Of a stretch of DNA of 64,000 nucleotides, positions 47,601 to 57,074 are shown piece by piece. Numbering within the stretch: position 1 is the stretch's first letter; every line of letters starts with the position of its first letter. A model generated the notes under the pieces. That model did no database searches. It was given only the letters and a program-made list of their open reading frames with translations, and was not told where the DNA came from. Source of the DNA: Lepidurus packardi (Eukaryota; Arthropoda; Branchiopoda; Notostraca; Triopsidae). The translations under genes were made by a program, and so were the position numbers. The stretch is taken from the NCBI GenBank assembly GCA_023053545.1, contig JAKZAN010000007.1, positions 8,990,001-9,054,000 of the forward strand, written 5' to 3'.

Positions 47601-50600
47601 ATTCCCCTTCCCCCAAAAGAAAAAAAAATGAATAAATAAATAGAAAATATCGGCATGTCATCTTTGTCTCCGCTGTGCTCTATTAATTTGATCAATATTT
47701 CGATGTTTCCAGTAGAATTGAAAAACGCGCGCCTAGTGGCGGCTGACAGAAACCAAATCCTATTTTTGCTTGTTGACGCGAGACGATGCAACTCCGTCTT
47801 TTATTTTCTTATCTTATGTTTGTGTTCCCTAAGAAGCGTCAATTTTCGTGTTTTTATTATCCATGAAACGAAGCATCGTGTTTTATTCATTAGATTGCAT
47901 TATGCTAAATACTAAGTCCAGGCTGTTGTCACTAGTTCTTGAATATGGCCAGCGTCTTCATGCGAATCTTCAATCTCATCTGCATGATGCTGCTTATTGG
48001 ACACTGGTAAGTAAACAAGTTTACGAGTTCCCCTCCCCTTGCACAAAATAACGTAATCGAAATCGAATCCTAATCGAATCGTAAATCGAAAACGTAAGAG
48101 TAAACAGTGTGGCAAAAACGTAAACAAAGAGATATTTTATTAGTTCCTCTCCCCTTGAACAAAGTAACGTAATCGAAATCGAATCCTAATCGAATCGTAA
48201 ACCGAAAACGTAATAGTAACTGCGTAAGAGTAAACAGTGTGGCAAAAACGTAAACAAAGAGATATTTTATAGTGGAAGGAAAGCATAAGAGGCATCTATT
48301 CCTGGAGTATTTTTTACGGACTTACTAGTTTAGTAATTGCCGAGTATTTGACAGTTAAAGTCAGTGACGTCACTAACCTTGAACGCCAAAGGCGCCGGAA
48401 ACCCTTCCTACCGGCTAAGAGGGAGATTTCAATTGTTCTTATTAGCCTAATTGTCGAGTATTAAATGTAATGCTCTCCTTACTGCTGGTATAATTTTCGC
48501 GAAATTAGGATTATAATCTTACAATTATCTAGCAATTTTACAATAACAAAGCCCACGTTAATAAGGTTATTATGTAAACTTTAGGAGTGGTTGCCTACAG
48601 TTCCTGGTGCCAATGCTGCAAGGCTTTCCTCCCAATTCCTGGGTGGCTATCAACGAACTACAGGTTCTTTAAAAGAGAAGCGAAAAAATACAATATAATT
48701 CTCTAATGAGACATGCAATTCAAGCCCAACTGATCCTAAATTGTGTTAATTATAGGAAGCGTTTTGGTTGGAGCAGTATTCATGGGCTCTTTTCAAAGCC
48801 ATGTCCCATATGTTATGCATAGGCTACGGGAGATTTCCGCCGCAGTCATTAACGGACATGTGGCTCACCATGCTCTCCATGATATCCGGAGCCACGTGTT
48901 ACGCCCTCTTCCTTGGTCATGCCACCAATCTCATCCAAAGTTTGGATTCTTCCAGGAGACAATATCGGGAAAAGGTAACTTTCCGCAAGCCTGGCATGGA
49001 ATTCCCATCTCGTTTGAAGCTCTTTTTCTTTTTATCTCTGCACGTACAGTGTCGGTATTTCTTTCGCAACAGTTCTTCACAATTTCTGACGTAAAATTCA
49101 TCTCATTTATTCCAAATCAATTTTACTGTTTATCTAAATTCCTACAACACCAAGGCACTAGAACACTCATAAGCTTGCCGTAATTAAATTCTTAGAAAGC
49201 ATGGTCCTTTTTATTTTCTTTGATTGCTTTGTGTTAAATCCTTGTAATTTGCTTTGTGATAAATCCTTGTAATTTATCTACCGGAAAAGATGGAAATTAA
49301 AGTTGTTTGTAGTGACATCTAGCGGGATGCATGTAAACTTCACAGTGGAGAATGATCATTCTCTAGCATGTCGAACGTAGCAAGCAGCCAGCATGTTGGA
49401 CACCGCTCTGCACACTTTCCAACATTAAAATACGCGCCTTTTGTCTTTGCTACCTTGACCTGTAGTTGAAGCAGGTGGAGGAATACATGGCCTACCGAAG
49501 ATTACCGCGCGACATGCGCCAAAGGATCACCGAGTACTTTGAGCATCGCTACCAAGGCAAGTTCTTCGACGAAGACGCCATCTTGGGAGAATTGTCAGAA
49601 AAATTGCGAGCAGTAAGTCCCTTTTTTGTTCTTTCACTAGGTAGACATTTCTCAAGACCCTAGATATATGACCAACCATAACCCTCAACCCCTCCTAAGC
49701 CCGTCCTCTTCATCTTTATGTCAGCTTTGTCAAGAAGCTTGAGATGTCATAGCCTTCTTTGTTTCTTTTGGTATGGGTTGCAGCCCTTACAAGAGCTTGA
49801 CTCGATCCATGTTACTGATTGGCTTCTGGCCAGTCACTAGACTTTGTATAGAATTCCGAAACACGGTCGTTGAAATAAAAATAAAATAAAAAAAATACGG
49901 CAGGCCCCGCCGCGCAAGCTAATTAGATAAGTGATCACCATAACATGGGCGAGAAATTGAGCAACACCATAATAAGTGTCCAAAGAAAGAAGAAAACGAA
50001 AGATCAAATGGGGTGTTGCAACGCAAAACAGAACCTCTAACTATTCAAGCATAAAAGCATGAAATCCCCCAAAAGGCTTTTTACCACGTGGCTCCCGCCT
50101 AAACGTTAGAGCGCGTGTCTTTTGCATGGTAACGACCCTAACGGCTTTCCTGAACAGCGTGCGTCCCGGCGGCCATCTTGGACAAGGAAAGGCGTTTTAC
50201 CACGTGGCTCCCGCCTAAACTTCAGAGCGCGTGCCTTTTGCCTGGTAACGAACCTAACGGCCTTCCTAAACAGCGTGCGTCCCGGGTGCCATCTTGGACA
50301 AGGATAGGCTTTTTACCACGTGGCTCCCGCCTAAACTTCAGAGCGCGTGTCTTTTGCATGGTAACGACCCTAACGGCCTTCCTAAACAGCGTGCGTCCCG
50401 GCGGCCATCTTGGCCAAGGAAAGGCTTTTTACCACGTGACTCCCGCCTAAACTTCAGAGCGCGTGCCTTTTGCATGGTAACGAACCTAACGGCCTTCTTA
50501 AACAGCGTGCGTCCCGGCGGCCATCTTGGACAAGGAAAGGCGTTTTACCACGTGGCTCCCGCCTAAACGTTAGAGCGCGTGTCTTTTGCATGGTAACGAC

Positions 50601-52522
50601 CCCTAACGGCCTTCCTAAACAGCGTGCGTCCCGGCGGCCATCTTGGACAAGGAAAGGCTTTTTACCACGTGGCTCCCGCCTAAACTTCAGAGCGCGTGTC
50701 TTTTGCCTGGTAACGAACCTAACGGCCTTCCTAAACAGCGTGCGTCCCGGCGGCCATCTTGGACAAGGAAAGGCTTTTTACCAGGTGGCTCCCGCCTAAA
50801 CGTTAGAGCGCGTGTCTTTTGCATGGTAACGACCCCTAACGGCCTTCCTAAACAGCGTGCGTCCCGGCGGCCATCTTGGACAAGGAAAGGCTTTTTACCA
50901 CGTGGCTCCCGCCTAAACTTCAGAGCGCGTGTCTTTTGCCTGGTAACGAACCTAACGGCCTTCTTAAACAGCGTGCGTCCCGGCGGCAATCTTGGCCAAG
51001 GAAAGGCTTTTTACCACGTGGCTCCCGCCTAAGCTTCAGAGCGCGTGCCTTTTGCATGGTAACGACCCTAACGGCTTTCCTAAACAGCGTGCGTCCCGGC
51101 GGCCATCTTGGACAAGGAACGGGAGCAAACCTTTATCTTTTTCAGCCATGGGTCGTATTTATACAGCCATTTTATGGCAGAACAGAACCCTCCCCAACTC
51201 ATCACCCTCTCTCTTTCTCTTTACCTAATCGATACGCATATCCATTAAACGCTGCGTGTCACCACACACACATATAAAAGCAAAAACAAATTTATCTTGC
51301 GTTAGTCAATGTCACAGCCAACAATGCTCAAGCGTGCAACCTCAAACTGGTTTGTCTTGAGCAAACTTCCAAAGCGTTAAAAAACTGCTTGCCTACAGAA
51401 TATTATGAACTGCGCTGAGCGTTTATGTTTATTTTTCTAGGACGTCATCAATTACAACTGTCGATCATTGGTAGCGTCGGTGCCGTTCTTTGCTAACGCT
51501 GACCCGATGTTCGTGTCCGACGTTGTCACCAAGCTGAAATATGAAGTGTTTCAACCAGGTTTGTACCAAAAAACGCTTAATTCTGAACCTACTTAAATAG
51601 GAGAAAGGGTAGTCAGAACTTTTTTTTAATATTTCGTTTCAGAGTGTTATATTTATAAAAACATTTAATTCGGAGTTTAATACTCGTTTGGAATTTAATT
51701 ATCGTCATAAATGAAGCTTGAATTACAGGTTGAGATTGGTTTGGTTCTTAATGGAGTTATTCTTGTTTGTTTAGGGGATATAATTATCAAGGAGGGTACT
51801 ATTGGCACGAAAATGTACTTTATCCAAGAAGGTATTGTTGACATTGTGATGAGCAATGGCGACGTGGCCACCAGTCTTAGTGACGGGTCTTATTTTGGGG
51901 AAATTTGTCTTCTAACCAACGCGAGACGTGTGGCTTCGGTACGTGCCGAAACCTACTGCAATCTCTTTTCCCTGTCGGTAGAGCATTTCGTCGCCGTACT
52001 TGATCAATACCCCTTAATGAGACGTACCATGGAGAGTGTTGCGGCAGAGAGGTATAAACATTAACAAGAAAACATTCGCAAAGCTTCTATCGATTTCTAT
52101 TTTTTCTCTGTCCTTTCTTTGTCGTAAAAATCTGCAATAGACTTAACAAGATTGGCAAGAATCCCAACTTGGTATCCAACCGAGAGGATTTCCAAAGCGA
52201 CTGCAAAACGGTCAACGCCATCGTCAACGCCCTCTCGGTGCAAGGCACGGGTCCTACAAGTTCTGAAGAGTCCATGAACCACAGCGGAGGGCTCCACCGT
52301 CGCACCTCAGCCTCGGCTCACGACCTTAGTGCGGGTATCTTCTCCACCACCTCGTGTTCGCTCTCCCCACCGTTGGCAGCCCTGCCTCGCCCCCGTTCCG
52401 AGCACAACTTCCTGGCGGCGGCAGTAGCCGCCGTAGCTGCCGCGGCGGTCGCCGGTGGGCCTGAATTAGGCGAACGTGTCAGCAGAGTGTCCATGCAAAG
52501 AGGCGGGCATTTATTTCCTTAA
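20605..52522 (+). CDS. Ih: HCN/Ih channel (hyperpolarization-activated, cyclic-nucleotide-gated), eleven coding exons
   Basis: Exons: 20605-22022, 37176-37339, 42234-42370, 42662-42799, 47936-48006, 48585-48663, 48756-48974, 49466-49612, 51441-51558, 51775-52051 and 52141-52522. All junctions are GT-AG and in phase; total about 1049 residues. Family role: plasma-membrane tetramer carrying mixed Na/K pacemaker current, opened by hyperpolarization and tuned by cAMP. Residues 1-430 are a Ser/Pro/Gly/Ala-rich tail, followed by the conserved HCN domain ([31 protein letters not shown]). S1-S3 lie in exons 2-3. S4 in exon 4 has the regular basic spacing [21 protein letters not shown]5 and the turret span exons 5-6. 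The filter CIGYG lies near residue 693. S6 and C-linker fill exons 7-8. The CNBD ([19 protein letters not shown]) is in exons 9-10. The tail has a poly-Ala stretch near its end. The ATG at 20605 is the first in frame. The valine in RRVAS replaces the threonine of mammalian HCNs, as I recall for invertebrate members. Introns range from 89 nt to 15.2 kb. Confidence 0.97.
22137..24780. repeat. Minisatellite of 69-76 bp units, about 36 copies, with higher-order repeats, in HCN intron 1
   Basis: The core GATTGTGCGAAGAAATTCC, then GGGGATTTTACAGAAAAATC, then TTTGGCAGTCATATAGGAGA, recurs about 36 times, starting about 115 bp after the exon 1 donor. Unit types differ by a short version (TCATATGCACTATTACT) and by single-base markers (CCGGGG/CCGAGG, CTTTGG/CGTTGG, ATGCAG/AAGCAG/TTAAG). 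These markers reveal higher-order periods: about 297 bp (four units) in the left part and 663 bp (nine units) in the right part, where 23384-24046 is nearly repeated by 24047-24709. Frames stay open over several units on both strands but have no coding character. Confidence 0.96.
24781..27989. other. HCN intron 1, no additional gene recognised
   Basis: Contains an AATAAT microsatellite at about 26302-26325, an A run of about 19 at 26757-26775 and three ATATCGTCATTTGCAGAA-like short repeats near 26400-26470. Minus-strand frames at 25298-26152 show no domain I recognise. Confidence 0.4.
27990..29480. repeat. Degenerate tandem repeat of about 50-60 bp with TTGTTGACAAG / ACGTCACTTTTCATTG words
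   Basis: Dozens of diverged units alternate TTGTTGTCAACAAGACGTTA with GTTGACAAGATGACGTCACT in HCN intron 1. Three exact TGACGTCA palindromes (about 28524, 28574 and 29468) and several one-base variants occur. In the right part a longer block beginning CATTGTTGTCAACGAGACGT is repeated at about 28861, 29201 and 29299. Confidence 0.85.
29481..30685. other. HCN intron 1, no gene recognised
   Basis: AT-rich intronic sequence with A and G homopolymers near 29918-30066 and no supported feature. Confidence 0.4.
30686..32438. mobile_element. Tigger/pogo-like DNA transposon remnant with reiterated left end
   Basis: The left end CAGTGGTGCCTCGCA at 30686 and the inverted right end TGCGAGACACCACTG finishing at 32438 match the CAGTGGTNCCTCG terminal signature that I associate with Tigger elements of the Tc1/mariner superfamily. 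The right end is followed by TA, the expected target duplication; the left is preceded by AA, so the duplication is not intact. CAGNGGTNCCTCG-like left ends reappear inside at 30982, 31342 and 31718 (the last reads CAGTGCTGCCTCG), each heading a block of roughly 360-375 bp that also carries a minus-strand scrap of transposase. The element has therefore been tandemly duplicated or self-inserted. It lies in HCN intron 1. Confidence 0.85.
31861..32316 (-). pseudogene. Broken Tigger/CENP-B-like transposase, N-terminal part
   Basis: Reading leftward from the ATG at 32316, the frame gives [17 protein letters not shown], a stop, then [18 protein letters not shown], and further on [20 protein letters not shown], ending with [14 protein letters not shown]. 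This is the helix-turn-helix plus CENP-B-type DNA-binding region of Tigger/jerky transposases. At least three in-frame stops interrupt it and the catalytic DDE domain is absent. It is a fossil with no expected product. Confidence 0.85.
32600..33572. repeat. Tandem repeat of about 240-247 bp, three good copies plus one diverged
   Basis: AACTGCCAAAAAATCCCTAA occurs at 32841, 33080 and 33327, with a diverged version near 32605. Units share TTCGAAGAAATAAAATCTGC, CAAATAGTTCAGTAGCGCAA and GGAAGACGGAACCGTACTTT. Located in HCN intron 1. Confidence 0.88.
33573..34659. other. HCN intron 1, no gene recognised
   Basis: Mostly unique AT-rich sequence with a TTTATTTATT-type stretch at about 33590-33630. 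No feature supported. Confidence 0.4.
34660..35815. repeat. ATCGAT-rich tandem repeat, unit about 120-140 bp
   Basis: Units contain AATCGATACGGCTTGTTAAT followed by CGATATACAATAAGAGATTC, then CAGACTGCAGTAAACAATAA and TTCATTGTTGTTGACGTTTA. At least five copies are clear between 34800 and 35740. The outer parts (about 34660 and 35040) duplicate a longer block starting CTAGCTACA. ATCGAT occurs more than twenty times in about 1.4 kb. Confidence 0.85.
36405..36612. repeat. Short tandem repeat, AAGAAATACGAAGAAATAGTAT type
   Basis: A 22-bp unit and half-units (AAGAAATACG, AAGAAATAGT, ATAATACAAG) run for about 200 bp in HCN intron 1. Minus-strand frames through it are repeat translations. Confidence 0.85.
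36718..36756. other. Two overlapping, mutually exclusive inverted repeats
   Basis: Stem A pairs GCCTTTACGG (36718-36727) with CCGTAAAGGC (36736-36745). Stem B pairs ACGGATGACTC (36724-36734) with GAGTCATCCGT (36746-36756). Both are perfect and they share 36724-36727, so only one can form at a time. Located about 420 bp upstream of HCN exon 2. Confidence 0.8.
38190..39225. repeat. Tandem repeat of 150 or 166 bp, seven copies, in HCN intron 2
   Basis: GACTTTAGGAATAGTTTTGC begins copies at 38190, 38355, 38522, 38673, 38839, 38989 and 39154. Two length classes alternate in part: about 166 bp with CTGGTTCCAAGCCAGTGCCA and about 150 bp lacking that block. Confidence 0.92.
40028..40740. repeat. Direct duplication of about 250 bp flanking an AGGAAGATTCTT array
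   Basis: 40028-40275 and 40490-40740 are nearly identical (from ATACTGTGCTTAAAAACCCT to ACGATAAGGTATGATTTGC). Between them, about five copies of TTAGGAAGATTC form a microsatellite at 40295-40360. Located in HCN intron 2. Confidence 0.88.
42050..43735. repeat. Pair of diverged copies of a roughly 110-bp dispersed element
   Basis: 42055-42155 and about 43612-43735 share CCGTTTTCAAACGC, an AGCGCCATCT-like word, ACGCAGCG/ACGCAACG, AACTAAA and GACTCGGGTG/GACTTGGGTG. They lie in HCN introns 2 and 4, with exons 3 and 4 between them. Probably an old SINE-like or similar dispersed repeat, not classified. Confidence 0.5.
44047..44263. repeat. Direct duplication of about 108 bp in HCN intron 4
   Basis: AATAAGCACACTCATAGTCT through CCTAAAAATCACTGAGTATG appears twice in immediate succession with few differences. 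Confidence 0.9.
47064..47159 (+). other. Candidate cassette exon of HCN, S4-S5 linker insert
   Basis: A pyrimidine-rich tract ending GGTGTTGTGCAG precedes it and GTAAAAA follows it. The segment is 96 nt, exactly 32 codons. Exon 4 (ending EEVY) and exon 5 (starting FLNMAS) meet in phase 0, so it can be included or skipped without shifting the frame. In that frame it is open and reads [18 protein letters not shown], then a Lys-rich end. Inclusion would put about 11 basic residues in the linker that couples voltage sensor to gate. Predicted from sequence only; another frame is also open. Confidence 0.5.
48026..48272. repeat. Direct duplication of about 116 bp right after HCN exon 5
   Basis: The segment AGTTCCTCTCCCCTTG ... 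AACGTAATCGAAATCGAATC ... AACAAAGAGATATTTTA occurs twice, beginning at 48026 and 48142. The first copy starts about 20 nt beyond the exon 5 donor. Confidence 0.88.
50069..51120. repeat. 116-117-bp minisatellite, nine copies, with YY1-like and E-box words, in HCN intron 8
   Basis: GCGTCCCGGCGGCCATCTTG occurs at 50161, 50277 (variant), 50393, 50509, 50626, 50742, 50859, 50975 (variant) and 51091. Each unit also carries TTTACCACGTGGCTCCCGCC, with CACGTG kept in all but one copy (CCAGGTGG near 50780). GC content is far above that of the surrounding intron. Frames of 90-133 codons run through the array but shift between copies with the one-base length differences, so they are not coding. Confidence 0.95.
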
Positions 52523-52523
52523 G

Positions 52524-52687
52524 AACAACGCCACCTAGGGACATTACACCGCACCCAAAAGACAAACAATCTCTTAGAAAGTGCGTGACTTTAGCACGTG
52601 AGCCTAACAACGCCACCTAGGGACATTACACCGCACCCAAAAGATAAACAATCCCTTAGAAAGTGTGTGACTTTAGCACGTGAGCCT
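52524..52687. repeat. Two 82-bp direct repeats just after the HCN stop codon
   Basis: AACAACGCCACCTAGGGACA through TAGCACGTGAGCCT starts at 52524 and again at 52606 with few differences. If HCN transcripts extend this far, the duplication lies at the very start of the 3' UTR. Confidence 0.88.
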
Positions 52688-54299
52688 AACCATGCCTCAA
52701 GGGAAATGCGCCAAGGAACAGCGAACCGAATTTATTGTAAAAGGGATAAAAGAAACAAAAAGACGACAATGCGAGTGACTCAGGGCTGGCCATCACAGCA
52801 ATAACGTTCAACCGAGTGGTTTTGGGAAAGTTCCCCATCAAATTGCACATCTCCTTTCACCAAAATTTCGGCCATAAAAGCAACCATCCTTACGTCACAT
52901 CCTCCAGAAAGTTCTTCTATTTTATCTCCCAATCTCTTTTATTTTACATGAGAATTTTCAACCTTGTTCAAGATTTAATGCTTCACCCCACGTTTTCTCA
53001 GGTACCGCCCCCTTCGGCCATTTCGATTTTCAAAGATTTGACAAAATAATTGAAACCAACCAACAAAAACCATTGTTTTTTTGTTTCTTTTGGAAAGCCG
53101 ATATGTTCTCAAGTGGGTCCCAGACAAACTTTCACTCTCAAGTGGGTCCCAGACAAAAAGGAAACGGAACGTGAGCAATGGATGAGACAGCGCGAAAAAA
53201 AGGAAAAAGCCAACATGTTAGCACGAAAAGCTAGAGATTCGCACCGACTTCTAGTTTGATTTTTTTCCTGTAGAGAAGAAACCCTTTCTCACGCTCGATA
53301 TAGGCCAATACGCTCAATACCCTGATCTCTGATAGAAGTTTCCCCCCCAACTCTGTAAAACCTTTTTAATCCTCTCTTCGGCCCAGACAACACAGAAGGA
53401 ATCCTAAACTAGTAAAAAGAAAAATACTAGAAATACTTGCTCTTTGGCAGTAACATAAATCTATCTAAGAATTTCATTAAGTAAAGGCTTCTTATAGCAT
53501 GATCCTGTTACAAAAAGCGAAACCACGCTTCAGTAGAGGGGTTTATCTCTCCCTTGTTCTTGCTGCCTCTTCAAAGATTTCGGTTATTTTCCTAATTTGT
53601 TTATTCCCACGAACTTGGAGCGATTTCGGCTTTGACCGAGTGCGAGAACTGCACCAAACTGGAGCGAGGGTGGTTGACAAAGCATTCTCAGCACATGAAA
53701 ATTTCGACAGACCGTGCATTGGAATTCTTGCCTTGCTCTAGTGCTCACCTGGTGCGCACTGGGGCAGCCCGAGTGCACCCTCGTCCAGTGCAAGTTGATG
53801 AAATTCCGCATCAATGTAGTGGGAATCGCTGTAGGTCCTTTAGAACGTCTTTCCCCTCCTAAGTTTAAAAGAAACAAAAGCCATTTTTTAGAAATTATCA
53901 CTTGAACACAACGTTAGTAAGTCGAGATTTAGCGAGAAGATCCTTTCTTTTAGGCTGCACTTTTTTTCATTGTTAGTCAAGCATGGACTTTGGGCGGCGT
54001 GGAACAAGTCCAGTAGTGAATTACGTTTGACTTTCTTAGATCGGGGGCAGCTTCTGTAGATCTGTGCCATTTTAGAAAATTGTTAACGCTGACCCACGGC
54101 GGTTATAGTGATAGTTATAAAGGATGACAAACATGAGAAAGCACGGTAAATTTGCAAAGGTGAAAAACAAAAACAAAAAAAAGATCGGGTCGGTTTGTGG
54201 ATGTACATAAAAGCCTCTGAACACGGATAGACACAATAAATATCAGTATTTATACGCGTTATAAACTTACTTGTTACTCTTGTGAAAATGCCTCATAAC
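52688..54299. other. Spacer between HCN and PHAX, no gene recognised
   Basis: Contains probable HCN 3' UTR and intergenic sequence. A direct repeat of CTCAAGTGGGTCCCAGACAA is seen at about 53109 and 53138. Frames at 53050-53259 (basic, Glu/Lys-rich) and 53584-53905 could not be tied to any family. Confidence 0.4.
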
Positions 54300-55345
54300 A
54301 CTGGCATTACAAATTAAAATGATTCATATTCTTACTGCAGAAACTTGGAACTAAATGTGGGAACTAAACGCCATCTAGCGTCTAATCGGTCATAAATCCT
54401 CCATCGCCTTCTAGCGAATCGCTTCATACTTCAGTTAATTGCCAATCGTCTCTACAGTTATGGTTATTACCGTATTTCAAGCTCAAATAGTGACATTACA
54501 ATTTAAAATGATTCATATTCTTAACAACAGAAATTTTGAACTAAATGTAGGTTTTATTACACGCCCACTAACGTCGAAACGGTCATCAATCCTCAATCTC
54601 CCCTACCGGCGAACCGCTTCATACTTTAGTTAATTACCAATCGTCTCTACAGTTATGGTTATTACGGTATTTCAAGCTCAAATAGTGACATTACAATTTA
54701 AAATGATTCATATTCTTAACAACAGAAATTTTGAACTAAATGTAGGTTTTATTACACGCCCACTAACGTCGAAACGGTCATCAATCCTCAATCTCCCCTA
54801 GCGGCGATTCGCTTTATACTTTAGTTAATTGCCAATCGTCTCTACAGTTATGGTTATTACGGTATTTCAAGCTCAAATAGTGACATTACAAATAAAATGA
54901 AATGATTCGATGAAATGAAATGATGAAATGACATGAAATGAAATGAAATGAAATGAAGTGGGTTTTATTAAAATGATTAATATTGTTACTGCACAAACTT
55001 GGAACTAAATGTGGGAACTAAACGCCATCTAGCGTCTAATCGGTCATCAATCCTCAATCTCCCCTAGCGGCGATTCGCTTCCTACTTTAGTTAATTGCCA
55101 ATCGTCTCTACAGTTATGGTTATTACCGTATTTCAAGCTCAAATACTGACATTACAACTTAAAATGATTCATATTCTTAACAACAGAAATTTTGAACTAA
55201 ATGTGGTTTTATTTCAGGTTATCAATCTAATCGGTCATCAATCCTCAATCTCCCCTAGCGGCGATTCGCTTCCTACTTTAGTTAATTGCCAATCGTCTCC
55301 AGTTTTATGCTTATTACTGTATTTCAAGCTCAAATCTCTATTGGA
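54300..55345. repeat. Tandem repeat of about 190-195 bp, five copies, one expanded by a GAAAT microsatellite
   Basis: TTAGTTAATTGCCAATCGTC recurs at about 54432, 54627, 54821, 55088 and 55279. Units include TATTTCAAGCTCAAATAGTG and CGCCATCTAGCGTC-like words. The longer third interval (about 267 bp) contains a GAAATGAAATG microsatellite at 54893-54958. Confidence 0.9.
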
Positions 55346-55557
55346 AAAATTACAAATAGAACTTAACACAAACTTTTGGATTGTTTCAAATATCTTCGAA
55401 AGTTACGTCAACATAACTGTCCATCGATTCCAATTGGCGGTTCTCTTCCCGCTTCAGCAGTTCCAGCTCGACTAGCGTGGGCAGATCAGGGACTAACCGG
55501 AAAGTCCAGGGAAGACAAGCATAAAACCCGAAAAAAATTAGAAATACATTTTGACGG

Positions 55558-57074
55558 TCACAGCACTCGTTTACCGGTGACCGATTCCTGCAGCGTTTCC
55601 AATTTCTTCTGCCGGCGTTTCGCCTGCAGAGTCTTCTTCTCTTGCAACTGAGCCTTATTCTCTTCTTTAAACACTAAGCGAATTTGCTCCATGGGGATCT
55701 CTTCATGTTTCCGCAATAAATAGAGAAAAATACCCCCAGGAGTACGTCTTCGTGAGCCATCCTAAAAGGGCAACATGGAGGGGAGCAAGGAAGAAAGAAA
55801 CATAAACATAAGTTGATACTCAGGACCATGTCCCATAAAAATCAATGGCTGGATTTTACTTGGAAAAGGGGGAATAACGCAAAGTTTGGCTATAAAGAAC
55901 ACCACGGGCTTTTGACATTTTGCTTCCCCCCAAAAAAGCACAAGAAAAAAACTGACTTTATTAACATTGTCTCTTCTTACTTTTTGAGAAATTATATTTT
56001 TCTTTTTTTTTTTTTAAAGAAAAATAATAACTTACTTCAAATATGATCCGTTACTTACTTAGCCCGCCAGAACTACGTTTACAAAATGAGATGGACTTAC
56101 CAACACCATAATACCGCCCATCTCTTCAACATCTTTAGTCTCTTGAAATAGCTTAAAAGCCATTTCTTTACCAATTGTCTGGACCACTCTCACTATGTTA
56201 AAAAAAAAAATATAGATTAAAATCTAGAAATCGCTGAGACATTTGATGAAAATTTGGGAAACGGTCATTTTTACGAATTAAATCCGGTTTGTCTTCATAT
56301 AATTTCTTTGCGATATCTCCAGCTATATCTGCTTCAGTTGAGTCCATAGTTACTTGTAAATCCCCTAGAATTCGTGCCGGTTCCTGTTGGCGATGCTTAC
56401 GTAAGTCATCTCTGCCTCTTTTACGTACAGAACGCCTATCGTTAAGCTTGATGGGCGGTCTGGCGGTTGGTTCATAGCTCTCGGGCTCGTCATCTTCGCT
56501 TTCGGGATTCTTATGTAGCGCCATAGCTAACCTAAGGAAATATCACATAGAATTATTCAACTGTATGCCTTAGAATTACACAAATTTGCCTGTAATCGTA
56601 CGACTCGACGCTGCGGGAGTTGTCTAGCTCAGATAAACTGGTCAAGCCGGACCCTTTGAACTCTTCGGAGAGCGTTTGCTCCGCTAGGACATTTCCCCAG
56701 ACGTTCCTCTTCTTTCTGGCTTGCTCAAGGGGGTTTACAAAAGTTTTGACGGAAAGAATAGGACCAGCATGGGTCTTCTTTGGCCGCTTTCCATTCCCAA
56801 ATCGGCTAAAACCTTCTTCATCTGAACTGCTCGAGTCCTCGTTGGCTGAAGGCCCAAAATCATTGTTGTCAAGTTCGTCTTGGGGTTGAGGAACAACTTT
56901 AGGTTGAGAAGGTCTTTCCAAGGCTTCATAAGGTTCTATCTAGGAGTTTAAAACATTAATTACTTATTTAATATTATATGTATTTTTTTATTGTCTTACT
57001 TCTTGAAGCTCTTGTTCTTCAGCTTCACCATGCGTCGATGTATCAGAAAGTTCTCCTTCTTCGAGGTCCGACAT
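55558..57074 (-). CDS. PHAX: PHAX homolog (phosphorylated adaptor for RNA export), five exons
   Basis: Joined as 57074-57000, 56939-56590, 56531-56275, 56192-56101 and 55761-55558, about 325 residues. Family role: bridges cap-bound U snRNA to the export receptor CRM1 in the nucleus. Seen: an acidic N-terminus opening MSDLEEGELSD, a stretch of Ser/Asp/Glu with DSSSSDEEGFSRFGNGKRPK (likely CK2-type phosphorylation region), VWGNVLAEQ, a basic cluster DRRSVRKRGRDDL, and the RNA-binding core VVQTIGKEMAFKLFQET ... DGSRRRTPGGIFLYLL, ending in a Lys/Gln-rich helix. It is shorter than the roughly 390-residue vertebrate protein. The exon 2 to 3 junction works in frame only with a GC donor (TACAG/GCAAAT), giving a GC-AG intron. 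The start codon lies 297 bp from the divergent ANAPC10 ATG. Confidence 0.93.

Noticed and set aside
50122-51277. Plus-strand frames of 60-133 codons with repeated [12 protein letters not shown]-like peptides
   Set aside because: They follow the 116-117 bp minisatellite and change frame whenever a unit differs by one base.
53050-53259. Basic Glu/Lys-rich frame ending LARKARDSHRLLV
   Set aside because: Could be a terminal exon by composition, but no upstream exon, recognisable family or poly(A) signal supports it.
53714-53905. Plus frame with ECTLVQCKLMKFR resembling an integrin alpha stalk segment
   Set aside because: Only a short cysteine pattern fits; no neighbouring integrin exons or splice sites support it, and other frames across the same stretch are equally open.
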